Shown here: positions 1 to 5,912 of the stretch, in pieces | How the letters are laid out: each line of letters starts with the position of its first letter | How positions within the stretch are numbered: the first letter of the stretch is position 1 | Origin: an uncultured Veillonellaceae bacterium | GTDB lineage: Bacteria > Bacillota > Negativicutes > Veillonellales > Dialisteraceae | Direction of reading: 5' to 3' | Assembly: GCA_958439155.1 (NCBI GenBank) | Contig: CAUBUJ010000096.1 | Coordinates: forward strand, 1 to 6,374 | DNA: 6,374 bases | Translations under genes and position numbers: made by a program | Notes under the pieces: model-generated | Told to the model about the DNA's origin: nothing | Database searches by the model: none | Seen by the model: the letters and a program-made list of their open reading frames with translations, nothing else

Positions 1-14
1 TCTTTTTCTGTCAT
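1..14 (-). CDS. Start of a downstream gene, probably orotate phosphoribosyltransferase (5' fragment)
   Basis: An ATG on the minus strand (complement of positions 12-14) overlaps the TGA stop of pyrF in an ATGA arrangement. It is preceded by a purine-rich GAGGGAAG stretch at a plausible ribosome-binding distance. Only four complete codons are visible (M-T-E-K), so the product cannot be read. In many Firmicutes pyrE follows pyrF directly, and PyrE proteins often begin with a similar short Met-Thr-Glu sequence, so pyrE is the best guess from context alone. The 4-base overlap implies translational coupling with pyrF. Confidence 0.4.
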
Positions 15-748
15 TTTGCTTCCCTCATTTCATCTAAAATCAAACGGACCGCCGCGGTGGGATTCACAGCCCGGGTAATCGGACGGCCGATTACGAGCTG
101 GGAGGAACCGTCTGCCAGCGCCTGGGACGGTGTGGCAATGCGCCGCTGGTCATCGGTCTGGGCGAAAGCCGGACGGATGCCCGGCGTGACGATCTCAAAA
201 TCCGGACCGCAGAGCTTGCGGATCGCCGCCGCTTCCCGCGGAGAGGCAATCACGCCGTCTACGCCGGAATCTTTCGCCAGCTTCGCCAGCTGGAGCACGT
301 GTTCCTGGATGGGCAGATGGCCGCCGATTTCCTGCCACCCTGCGTCGTCAAAGCTGGTGAGAACAGTCACGGCGAGGATCTTCGGCCGCTCCACGCCAAG
401 CTCTTCTGCGGAAATCCACGCAGACCGGGCCGCCGCTTCCATCATGGCCCGGCCGCCCTGGGCATGGACCGTGATAAGATTGACCCCGAGCCGCGTCACC
501 GATGCCACGCTGTGGCCCACCGTATTGGGGATGTCATGCAGTTTCAAATCAAGGAAAATTTTCTTGCCGTTTTCCCGGAGATAGCGCACGGTTTTCCGCC
601 CCGCGCCGTAGTAGAGCTCCATGCCTACCTTGTAGAAAGAAATGCTGTCCCCAAGCGTTTCCACAAGGGCTTTCATTTTCTCGAAGGTATCCACATCGAG
701 GGCCACAATGAGCCTGTCATCTGCGACAATCTTGTTTTCTTCCGCCAT
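11..748 (-). CDS. pyrF: Orotidine 5'-phosphate decarboxylase
   Basis: This enzyme decarboxylates OMP to UMP, the last step of de novo pyrimidine synthesis, in the cytoplasm. The 245-residue TIM-barrel protein matches the usual length (about 230-245). Visible motifs are the first beta strand LIVALDVD (13-20), Lys40 in FYKVG, and the catalytic signature DLKLHDIPNTVG (67-78) carrying the Asp-Lys-Asp charge network. The phosphate-binding segments GVIASP (165-170), VTPGIRP (187-193) and VIGRPITRA (219-227) follow. The start is the ATG at 746-748, because an ideal AAAGGAGGT lies just upstream (752-760) and the protein from there begins like the family. The frame stays open upstream to an ATG at 874, but those 42 residues look like translated leader. 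The gene has its own promoter and a structured leader, and its stop overlaps the next gene start. Confidence 0.96.
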   Translation of the reverse strand: MAEENKIVADDRLIVALDVDTFEKMKALVETLGDSISFYKVGMELYYGAGRKTVRYLRENGKKIFLDLKLHDIPNTVGHSVASVTRLGVNLITVHAQGGRAMMEAAARSAWISAEELGVERPKILAVTVLTSFDDAGWQEIGGHLPIQEHVLQLAKLAKDSGVDGVIASPREAAAIRKLCGPDFEIVTPGIRPAFAQTDDQRRIATPSQALADGSSQLVIGRPITRAVNPTAAVRLILDEMREAK

Positions 749-751
749 GCA

Positions 752-760
752 ACCTCCTTT
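752..760 (-). promoter_or_regulatory. Ribosome binding site deciding the pyrF start
   Basis: On the minus strand this reads AAAGGAGGT, a near-perfect anti-Shine-Dalgarno match, followed three bases later by the ATG at 746-748. No comparable site precedes the in-frame upstream ATG at 874, so this site supports the shorter 245-residue protein. Confidence 0.85.
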
Positions 761-775
761 TAGCACCGCAAAACC

Positions 776-855
776 GCAAAGAATCATTTCCTGAGCTGTC
801 TGCCGGAATTCTTTGCCGCTCCGCCTTCCAGGCCGGGCAGGCAGCCGGAAAGGCG
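776..855 (-). promoter_or_regulatory. Structured 5' leader of pyrF with two hairpins
   Basis: The untranslated region before pyrF can form two separate hairpins in the minus-strand RNA. The promoter-proximal one pairs 845-855 with 822-832 (CGCCTTTCCGG with CCTGGAAGGCG, one bulged base on each side). The second pairs 808-816 with 776-784 as a perfect nine-base stem (GCAAAGAAT with ATTCTTTGC), and inner TTCC/GGAA segments can extend it. Neither is followed by a U run, so they do not look like intrinsic terminators. The second ends about 15 bases before the Shine-Dalgarno. I did not find the PyrR-binding consensus. A regulatory role is inferred; the pairing is seen. Confidence 0.45.
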
Positions 856-885
856 CCTGCTCTCCCTTTTCCATTAAGCTAATTT

Positions 886-914
886 ATTATAGCGTAAATA
901 CATAGTCGATGCAA
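886..914 (-). promoter_or_regulatory. Promoter of the pyrF transcription unit
   Basis: The minus strand has a perfect TATAAT at 886-891. Upstream at 17-bp spacing is TTGCAT (909-914), a weak -35 match; TTTGCA at 18-bp spacing is an alternative. The expected transcription start is near 879, giving a leader of about 130 nt before the pyrF ATG. It sits just beyond the terminator of the preceding gene, as expected for an independent unit. Confidence 0.65.
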
Positions 915-952
915 AAAAAATCCTCTTTCCCAGGGAGAGAAGAGGATTTTTT
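913..952 (-). terminator. Rho-independent terminator after the acetolactate decarboxylase gene
   Basis: A perfect 13-bp inverted repeat (915-927 with 940-952, core TCCTCTT/AAGAGGA flanked by A and T runs) encloses a 12-base loop. It begins 16 bases past the decarboxylase stop codon. Read on the minus strand the stem runs into eight T residues. The symmetric A/T flanks mean it could also stop plus-strand transcription, but no plus-strand gene reads into it. Confidence 0.9.
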
Positions 953-967
953 GGGGGCAAAAAACGG

Positions 968-1702
968 TCAGCCTTCGGTTTCTTTCAACGCTTTTTCCAT
1001 ATCTTTTTCATCGGACATGCGCATCCGGGAGAAGGACTTTCCTTCCGGCAGACGGATGGTATGTTCAAAAATAGGATACACCTGGAGATTCATCGCCGGC
1101 GCGGACAGTTCCAGGAGATGGCCCCCTTTGTCGCAGCCGTCAGAGAGGAAATGGAAATGCCAGAACGGCACATTCACATTGGTCATGAACCGCGGGAAGA
1201 GGAAGCCGAAAATGGCGCCGTCCACATGGTCATATTTGAAAACTTTCTGGGACTTGGCCGCTTCTGAAAGGGTCGGGTACGGTTCTTCCTGGTGTCCGAT
1301 GCTGCGGATGGACACGGAAGCGCCCGTTACATGGCCTTTCACCGCGTAAATGATATTGGGATCTTCCAGAGTCCACGCGGACAGTTTCTGTTCCAGTTCC
1401 GCTGTGCTGCCGATGCCTTCGATGCGGTGCAGCGGAGCATACCGGTCAAACCGGGTCACCTGGGCAAAGGAAATGCGGCTCTTCGGATCCGCTTCTTCTA
1501 CGGTGCCGTCATCTTTGCAGTTGTACGCCTTCCCGCGGAAAACGATCAGTTCTCCTCCAAGGCCTTCAAAGGTACCGATGCCGAAATCTCCATGGCGGAG
1601 CAGTTCCTTTGTGGAAATGACCCCTTCCATGACGCCCTGCATGAGCGCTTCAATCACAGAGACCTGGTACACCGAATGGGTTTCATGTTTCAATTCATTC
1701 AT
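968..1702 (-). CDS. budA: Alpha-acetolactate decarboxylase
   Basis: This enzyme converts 2-acetolactate to acetoin, drawing off pyruvate-derived acetolactate and competing with branched-chain amino acid synthesis. The 244-residue protein has no signal peptide and covers the whole family. Motifs are GTFEGLGGELIVFRG (43-57, with Glu51 matching the catalytic Glu of the Brevibacillus enzyme), Arg133 in SIRS followed by EEPYPTLSE, and the zinc-ligand segment WHFHFLSDGCDKGGH. In that segment His182, His184 and His195 form the HxHx10H metal site. The catalytic C-terminal Glu of the family is probably one of the Glu residues in the last nine positions. The start is the ATG at 1700-1702, eight bases after AAAGGAG; the GTG nine bases upstream overlaps that site and is unlikely. 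It is a single-gene unit between two terminators. The symbol alsD is used in Bacillus. Confidence 0.95.
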   Translation of the reverse strand: MNELKHETHSVYQVSVIEALMQGVMEGVISTKELLRHGDFGIGTFEGLGGELIVFRGKAYNCKDDGTVEEADPKSRISFAQVTRFDRYAPLHRIEGIGSTAELEQKLSAWTLEDPNIIYAVKGHVTGASVSIRSIGHQEEPYPTLSEAAKSQKVFKYDHVDGAIFGFLFPRFMTNVNVPFWHFHFLSDGCDKGGHLLELSAPAMNLQVYPIFEHTIRLPEGKSFSRMRMSDEKDMEKALKETEG

Positions 1703-1710
1703 TGGATTCA

Positions 1711-1717
1711 CTCCTTT
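1711..1717 (-). promoter_or_regulatory. Ribosome binding site of the acetolactate decarboxylase gene
   Basis: The minus strand reads AAAGGAG here, eight bases before the ATG at 1702. The in-frame GTG at 1709-1711 starts inside this site, which rules it out as the main start. Confidence 0.8.
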
Positions 1718-1743
1718 ATATGACAGTCAGGCAGATTCCTATA

Positions 1744-1777
1744 TGGTAAGTATACCACAGGCAGAGCCTCTTCCGCT
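1744..1777 (-). promoter_or_regulatory. Candidate promoter of the acetolactate decarboxylase gene
   Basis: The minus strand carries TATACT (1749-1754) preceded by TGG, an extended -10 element. The region at -35 spacing (1772-1777, AGCGGA) does not match the consensus. The expected start near 1742 gives a leader of about 40 nt. The -10 lies inside a perfect inverted repeat, TGGTA-N4-TACCA (1744-1757), which could be an operator. A poor -35 with an extended -10 is compatible with an activator-dependent or weak promoter; that is inference. Confidence 0.45.
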
Positions 1778-1817
1778 TTCGGCCCGTCCCGCCGGAATTC
1801 CTCCCTGGCCCTGCTGC

Positions 1818-1849
1818 AAAAAAGAGCCGCATCCATGGGACGCAGCCTC
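1818..1849 (-). terminator. Rho-independent terminator of the gatCAB operon
   Basis: The minus-strand RNA can pair 1838-1849 (GAGGCTGCGTCC) with 1824-1834 (GGATGCGGCTC) through G-C, A-U and a few G-U pairs, with a three-base loop. Six T residues follow (1818-1823). It starts four bases after the stop codon of the small membrane protein, so it closes the gatC-gatA-gatB-membrane protein transcript and separates it from the next gene. Confidence 0.8.
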
Positions 1850-1853
1850 TTTT

Positions 1854-2165
1854 TTATTTCATCATACACCGCCTCACCAGGTAGAGCAGAAGAAACGCCC
1901 CGGCGACGACTGCAGCGCCGACCATAAGGAACCAGGCAAGCGCCAGGAGCACCACTGCTGCGCCGGCGAGAGCCGCTCCCCAGAGGACTTTTTTCCACCA
2001 CGGGATAGCAGACAGGGAACAAACATGGAAATGGATGCCCCCGCCGGCGGTGTCCCGCTCCTCTTCCCTGCCGTCTTCGGTGAGGGTAATCCCGCGATAG
2101 TCATGGACGTCTTCGTGAGACATGGGGCGGGCAGTGCTTTCCCTCTCCTTCGTTTCGTCGTGCAT
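1854..2165 (-). CDS. Small membrane protein of unknown function, coupled to gatB
   Basis: I do not recognise a family for this 103-residue protein. The N-terminal half (1-55) is hydrophilic, rich in Asp, Glu, Arg and His, and ends in GIHFHV. A WWKK boundary at 56-59 follows. The rest is almost uninterrupted hydrophobic sequence (about 60-97), long enough for two closely packed helices, ending in a basic YLVRRCMMK tail. With the positive charges at both ends, both termini are probably cytoplasmic. The start is the ATG at 2163-2165, one base after the gatB stop. There is no good Shine-Dalgarno, which suggests translational coupling. A later ATG at 2123 is possible but its nearest AAGGAGAG is about 20 bases away. 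A terminator follows at once, so it is the last gene of the gat operon. Confidence 0.7.
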   Translation of the reverse strand: MHDETKERESTARPMSHEDVHDYRGITLTEDGREEERDTAGGGIHFHVCSLSAIPWWKKVLWGAALAGAAVVLLALAWFLMVGAAVVAGAFLLLYLVRRCMMK

Positions 2166-2166
2166 A

Positions 2167-3612
2167 TTAGATCTGGGCGAGCTTCTTCGCAAGGATGGCA
2201 TTTACTGCCTGCGGATTGGCCTTTCCCTTGGTTTCTCTCATGATCTGGCCCATGAGGAAGCCCACCGCTTTCTTCTTCCCTGCTTTGAAGTCCGCTACGG
2301 ACTGGGGATTGGCGGCGATCACTTTGTCCGCCAGCGCTTCGAGAGCTCCAGTATCGCTGATCTGGACCAGTCCCTTTTCTTTGATGATAACGTCAGGAGA
2401 TTTTCCGCTTTCCCACATATCGGGGAATACTTTCTTCGCGATCTTGCCGGAAATGGTGCCCTTGGCGATGAGTTTCAGCAGCTCAGCCATGTCTTCCGGT
2501 TTGACAGGGGCGTCTTTAATTTCAAGATTATTCTGGGCGAGGAGTTTCGCGAAATCTCCCATGAGCCAGTTCGCCGCTTCTTTCGGATCCGCCCCGGCCC
2601 GTTCCATTGCTTCGAAGTAATCCGCCCGGTCCTTGTCGTTGGTGATGTATTCCGCATGGTACGACGGCAGGCCCAGTTCAGATACATACCGCGCTTTCCG
2701 CGCGTCCGGCAGTTCCGGCAGGCCCTTGCGGATGTTTTCAATGTATTCTTCACTCACCGTGAAAGGAACGAGATCCGGTTCCGGGAAGTAGCGGTAATCG
2801 TTGGCATCTTCCTTCTTGCGCATGCTCTTGGTGACGCCTTCTTTTTCGTCCCATGTACGGGTTTCCTGCACCACCGTGCCGCCGTCTTCGAGGAGTTCCG
2901 CCTGGCGCATCGCTTCGTATTCGATGGCCCGTTCCACGCCGCGGAAGGAGTTGATGTTCTTGATTTCCGTCTTCGTGCCCAGTTCCTTCTGGCCTACGGG
3001 ACGAACGGAAACGTTGGCGTCGCACCGGAGGCTCCCTTCTTCCATCTTGCAGTCAGAAATGCCGCAGTACTGGAGAATGGCCCGGAGTTTTTCCATGTAT
3101 GCCACCGCTTCTTTTGCAGAGCGCATATCCGGCTCGGACACGATTTCCAGAAGAGGCGTGCCTGTACGGTTATAATCCACAAGAGAATAATCGGAATCCG
3201 TAATGGACGTGCCGTGATGGACGAGCTTGCCTGCGTCTTCTTCCATGTGGGCCCGGGTGATGCCGATGGTGTAATTCTTGCCGTCCACTTCCACATCGAG
3301 ATGGCCGTGCTCGCAGATGGGCAGGTCATACTGGGAAGTCTGGAAGTTTTTCGGCAGATCCGGATAGTAGTAATTCTTCCGGTCAAACTTGCTGAACCGG
3401 GAAATTTCGCAGTTCAGCGCAAGCCCTGTGCGCACCGCAAATTCAAGCACTTTTTTATTGAGCACAGGGAGCACGCCGGGAAGCCCGAGGCATACCGGGC
3501 ATACATTGGTATTGGGCGCCGCGCCGAAAGAAGTTTTGCATCCGCAGAAAATCTTGGTGGCTGTGCGCAGTTCCGTATGGACTTCCAGACCAATCACAAC
3601 TTCATATTTCAT
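2167..3612 (-). CDS. gatB: Aspartyl/glutamyl-tRNA(Asn/Gln) amidotransferase subunit B
   Basis: GatB is the tRNA-binding and kinase subunit of GatCAB. It activates the side-chain carboxyl of Glu-tRNA(Gln) or Asp-tRNA(Asn) with ATP, and GatA-derived ammonia then amidates it. The 481-residue length is standard. The N-terminal kinase-like domain begins with VIGLEVHTEL (6-15). Cys23, Cys25, Cys38 and Cys41 (CGC and CPVC) form the expected zinc site. YYYPDLPKNFQTSQYDLP (81-98), RAHMEEDAGK (120-129) and DYNRTGTPLLEIVSEPD (146-162) are the family signatures. The C-terminal third is the helical YqeY-like tail that reads the tRNA elbow. The ATG overlaps the gatA stop as ATGA, and an AAAGGAG inside the end of gatA lies 10 bases upstream. 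A one-base gap separates it from the small membrane protein downstream. Confidence 0.98.
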   Translation of the reverse strand: MKYEVVIGLEVHTELRTATKIFCGCKTSFGAAPNTNVCPVCLGLPGVLPVLNKKVLEFAVRTGLALNCEISRFSKFDRKNYYYPDLPKNFQTSQYDLPICEHGHLDVEVDGKNYTIGITRAHMEEDAGKLVHHGTSITDSDYSLVDYNRTGTPLLEIVSEPDMRSAKEAVAYMEKLRAILQYCGISDCKMEEGSLRCDANVSVRPVGQKELGTKTEIKNINSFRGVERAIEYEAMRQAELLEDGGTVVQETRTWDEKEGVTKSMRKKEDANDYRYFPEPDLVPFTVSEEYIENIRKGLPELPDARKARYVSELGLPSYHAEYITNDKDRADYFEAMERAGADPKEAANWLMGDFAKLLAQNNLEIKDAPVKPEDMAELLKLIAKGTISGKIAKKVFPDMWESGKSPDVIIKEKGLVQISDTGALEALADKVIAANPQSVADFKAGKKKAVGFLMGQIMRETKGKANPQAVNAILAKKLAQI

Positions 3613-5069
3613 GCTTCCATGTCTCCTTTCGGTGCTGTTTTCGTATATTCCGGATGGGCCTGTTCAAAGGCATAGGCCGCGTTCAGGATCTGTTCTTCCC
3701 CAAGGGCCTGTCCGATGAGCTGCATCCCGAGGGGCATGCCGTCTTTGAATCCTACCGGGATGGAAATGGACGGCGCGCCGATCAGGTTCACCGGGACGGT
3801 GCAGATATCTTCCATGTAGAGGGAAAGCGGGTCGGAGAAGGCGCCGAACTTGAAGGCCGTGCCCGACGCGGACGGCGCGGCGATGACGTCGCATTTCTGG
3901 AAGGCTGCGTCGAAGTCCTGCTTCAGGAGGGTCCGCACCTTGAGCGCTTTCAGGTAGTACGCGTCATAGTAGCCGGCGGAAAGCACGTAGTTTCCGAGCA
4001 TGATGCGGCGCTTTACTTCCGGGCCGAAGCCTTCGCTTCTGGTCTTGATATACATGTCCACAATGTCTTCGCCAAGTTTTCTGAAGCCGTAGCTCACGCC
4101 GTCATAACGGGCCAGGTTGGAGCTCGCTTCCGCCGGGGCGATGATGTAGTACACCGATACGCCGCTCTTGATATGGGGAATGGAAACAGGAACGATTTCC
4201 GCCCCTTCTTTTTCATAGAATGTGAGAGCCGCCTTGATGGCTGCTTTCGTTTCTTCCTTGATGCCCTTCCCGAAGAATTCCTCCGGAACGCCGATGCGCA
4301 GCCCCTTCACGTCTCTCTTGAGGGCTTTCGTGTAGTCTTTCTTTTCCATGGGAATAGACGTAGAGTCCCTCTCATCATGGCCGGCGATGGCATTCAGCAC
4401 GATGGCCGCGTCGGTCACATCTTTTACGATCGGTCCGATCTGGTCAAGGGAAGAGGCGAACGCGAGGAGCCCGTAACGGGATACAAGGCCATAGGTGGGC
4501 TTCATCCCCACAAGGCCGCAGAACGAGGACGGCTGACGGATGGATCCGCCCGTATCCGAGCCAAGGGCCCATACCGCTTCATTGGCGGCAACCGCCGCGG
4601 CGCTGCCGCCGGAAGAACCGCCAGGCACATAGTCCGTATTCCACGGGTTCTTTGTCGGCCCGAAATAGGAATTTTCTGTGGAGCTGCCCATGGCGAATTC
4701 ATCGAGATTGGTTTTCCCAAGGGACACAAAATCCTGGGCTTTCAGCTTTTCAATGACTGTCGCGTCATACGGAGCGACCCAGTGTTCCAGCATTTTGGAA
4801 GCGGCCGTGCAGGTCTCTCCCTTGATGCACATATTGTCCTTCACCGCGCCGGGAATGCCCGCCAGAGGAGAAATGGCCTCTCCTGCCGCGATTTTCCGGT
4901 CCACCTTTTCCGCTGCCGCAAGGGCCGCATCGTCGCTGACAGAGAGATAAGCATGGATTTCGCCATCTACTTTTTTGCGCCGCTCAATGAAGGAGCGGGT
5001 CAGTTCCACCGCGGAGATTTCCCTGGCGGTGAGCTTTTTATGAAGATCATGAATGGTAAAATGATTCAC
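3609..5069 (-). CDS. gatA: Aspartyl/glutamyl-tRNA(Asn/Gln) amidotransferase subunit A
   Basis: GatA is the glutaminase subunit of GatCAB, hydrolysing glutamine to release ammonia that is channelled to GatB. It is an amidase-signature enzyme of normal length (486 residues). The Ser-cisSer-Lys triad is visible: Lys77 in AVKDN, Ser152 in VPGGSSGGS and the nucleophile Ser176 in SDTGGSIRQP. These sit two positions before the Staphylococcus aureus numbering. The segment GKTNLDEFAMGSSTENS (118-134) is also typical. The start is GTG at 5067-5069, with AAGGGGG upstream at 5077-5083; no in-frame ATG lies near. It starts 12 bases after gatC and its stop overlaps gatB, so the three subunits are translated from one message. 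Confidence 0.98.
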   Translation of the reverse strand: MNHFTIHDLHKKLTAREISAVELTRSFIERRKKVDGEIHAYLSVSDDAALAAAEKVDRKIAAGEAISPLAGIPGAVKDNMCIKGETCTAASKMLEHWVAPYDATVIEKLKAQDFVSLGKTNLDEFAMGSSTENSYFGPTKNPWNTDYVPGGSSGGSAAAVAANEAVWALGSDTGGSIRQPSSFCGLVGMKPTYGLVSRYGLLAFASSLDQIGPIVKDVTDAAIVLNAIAGHDERDSTSIPMEKKDYTKALKRDVKGLRIGVPEEFFGKGIKEETKAAIKAALTFYEKEGAEIVPVSIPHIKSGVSVYYIIAPAEASSNLARYDGVSYGFRKLGEDIVDMYIKTRSEGFGPEVKRRIMLGNYVLSAGYYDAYYLKALKVRTLLKQDFDAAFQKCDVIAAPSASGTAFKFGAFSDPLSLYMEDICTVPVNLIGAPSISIPVGFKDGMPLGMQLIGQALGEEQILNAAYAFEQAHPEYTKTAPKGDMEA

Positions 5070-5081
5070 GGCACTGCCCCC

Positions 5082-5366
5082 TTAGATAATTTTCGGCACT
5101 TTGAAATAGCCGTCTTCCTTGTCCGGCGCGTTCATCAGCGCTTCCTCATTGGTAAATGACGTATGGGGCACATCCTCCCGCATGACGTTGTACTGTTCCA
5201 CTGCGTGGACCGTAGGTGCTACCTTGTCCGTATCGTACTGATTGAGTTCATCCATGTAGTTCAGGATGCTGTTCATGGAGTCCTTCATGGCTTCCAGTTC
5301 CGCCGGCTCAAAAGAGAGGCGGGAAAGCAGGGCTACCTTCTGCACTTCTTCCGTGGAGATCTTCAA
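5082..5366 (-). CDS. gatC: Aspartyl/glutamyl-tRNA(Asn/Gln) amidotransferase subunit C
   Basis: GatC is the small belt-like subunit that wraps around the GatA-GatB interface and stabilises the complex. Family features are the N-terminal helix ISTEEVQKVALLSRLSF, a central helix with MNSILNYMDELNQYDTD, and the C-terminal hook REDVPHTSFTNEEALMNAP ending in GYFKVPKII. There is no ATG at the beginning. I prefer TTG at 5364-5366, which gives 94 residues starting M-K-I-S like other GatC proteins, with AAAGGA 11 bases upstream (5378-5383). In-frame GTG (5373-5375) and TTG (5385-5387) are alternatives, giving 97 and 101 residues; the GTG is too close to the AAAGGA and the outer TTG has no good site. 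The product is certain, the start is not. It is the first gene of the operon. Confidence 0.92.
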   Translation of the reverse strand: MKISTEEVQKVALLSRLSFEPAELEAMKDSMNSILNYMDELNQYDTDKVAPTVHAVEQYNVMREDVPHTSFTNEEALMNAPDKEDGYFKVPKII

Positions 5367-5476
5367 GAGGTTCACATTCCTTTCCAAAAGAATCAGAGAC
5401 AGCCTCCGGTGCGGGCGCTGCCGCTGCGGGGCTTCCTCTCACTGCGCTTGCATAATGCTGCTGTAGAATCCATTGT

Positions 5477-5485
5477 ATTATACCA
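5477..5485 (-). promoter_or_regulatory. Promoter of the gatCAB operon
   Basis: The minus strand reads TGGTATAAT, a perfect -10 (5477-5482) with the extended TGn element. The -35 region falls in the preceding terminator hairpin and matches poorly. The expected start is near 5470, leaving a leader of about 100 nt before gatC. That leader contains an imperfect GC-rich hairpin (5396-5440) but no T-box features. Confidence 0.65.
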
Positions 5486-5528
5486 TGAAAAAGAAAGCCG
5501 CGGAAAATTCACTTTTCCCGGCTTTCTT
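5486..5528 (-). terminator. Rho-independent terminator after the DnaA-domain-like gene
   Basis: AAGAAAGCCG (5491-5500) pairs with CGGCTTTCTT (5519-5528). The inner GGAAAA/TTTTCC extends the stem past a single bulged C, leaving a five-base loop. On the minus strand the stem runs into a T-rich tract. It starts 25 bases past the stop codon at 5553 and directly abuts the gat promoter. Confidence 0.88.
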
Positions 5529-5552
5529 ACCCGAAGAGGGCTCCTCCCTCTC

Positions 5553-5891
5553 TCAGTATCCGTTCACTTCGCTTACAACGCGGAAATTCCCTACATCGAA
5601 GGCCTGGCAGATCGCTTCAAAGAAGAGGTTCGTCAGAAGCGTGCGGTACATTTCTGACTTGGTGATCAGCATGAGACGGCTTCCGTCATAGGTGATGCGC
5701 ACCAGACTGCTGTTGATATATTTCTCAAAATCCTTTTCGCTCATGATCTCTTTCAACGCAAGAAGCGCCTCATGGACCGGGCCTTCCTGGTATTCCGGCC
5801 GTTCCATCACAGGAATAAAGCGCACTTCATAAATCTTGTCGTTGTATCCCTTGGACGCTGCCGAATATTTCTTTCCTTCTTCCATTGCCAT
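5553..5891 (-). CDS. Small protein resembling a DnaA N-terminal domain (domain I)
   Basis: The 112-residue protein has a charged N-terminal segment (1-37), then a region I align by eye with DnaA domain I. A helix HEALLALKEIMSEKDFEKYI (40-59) matches the family pattern of a helix followed by 'isk..F..wl'. The strand pair SSLVRITYDGSRLMLITKS (61-79) matches the domain strands. A helix MYRTLLTNLFFEAICQAF (81-98) corresponds to 'r.wle..y...i...l', and FRVVSEV is a final strand. In DnaA this domain binds helicase and regulators such as SirA or HobA; here no AAA+ or DNA-binding domain follows. Function is unknown. The start ATG at 5889-5891 has AGGAAGG eight bases upstream; ATG at 5885 is an alternative. 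The gene is monocistronic, with a promoter and leader hairpin upstream and a terminator downstream. The homology is my pattern reading and is uncertain. Confidence 0.8.
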   Translation of the reverse strand: MAMEEGKKYSAASKGYNDKIYEVRFIPVMERPEYQEGPVHEALLALKEIMSEKDFEKYINSSLVRITYDGSRLMLITKSEMYRTLLTNLFFEAICQAFDVGNFRVVSEVNGY

Positions 5892-5912
5892 ATGGAGTAC
5901 CTTCCTTCTTGC

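Noticed and set aside
776..855. PyrR attenuator in the pyrF leader
   Set aside because: The hairpins lack the conserved PyrR-binding loop sequence and no U-tract terminator follows them, so a PyrR attenuator is not supported even though the leader is structured.
749..874. N-terminal extension of PyrF from the ATG at 874
   Set aside because: The 42 extra residues are unlike any PyrF N-terminus, there is no ribosome binding site for that ATG, and an ideal one precedes the ATG at 748. Kept only as a possible leader frame.
909..1349. 146-codon plus-strand frame beginning in the terminator
   Set aside because: It starts inside the inverted repeat of a terminator and runs antisense to the decarboxylase gene, with no ribosome site or recognisable motif.
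1708..2022. 104-codon minus-strand frame overlapping the small membrane protein
   Set aside because: It runs through the operon terminator and into the decarboxylase promoter, and its sequence is arginine- and serine-rich without structure. The overlapping membrane-protein frame has the better position directly after gatB.
2122..3675. 517-codon open frame on the plus strand opposite gatB
   Set aside because: gatB on the other strand is a full-length, motif-complete protein. The antisense frame stays open because codon use in gatB avoids the triplets that would read as stops; its translation is rich in Phe, Arg and His and shows no family motif.
3654..5159. 501-codon open frame on the plus strand opposite gatA
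   Set aside because: Same explanation: it mirrors gatA and the end of gatC, has no good ribosome site, and has the composition of a shadow frame.
5388..5476. T-box riboswitch upstream of gatC
   Set aside because: The leader is only about 100 nt. I see neither the T-box core (TGGNACCGCG) nor a competing terminator before gatC.
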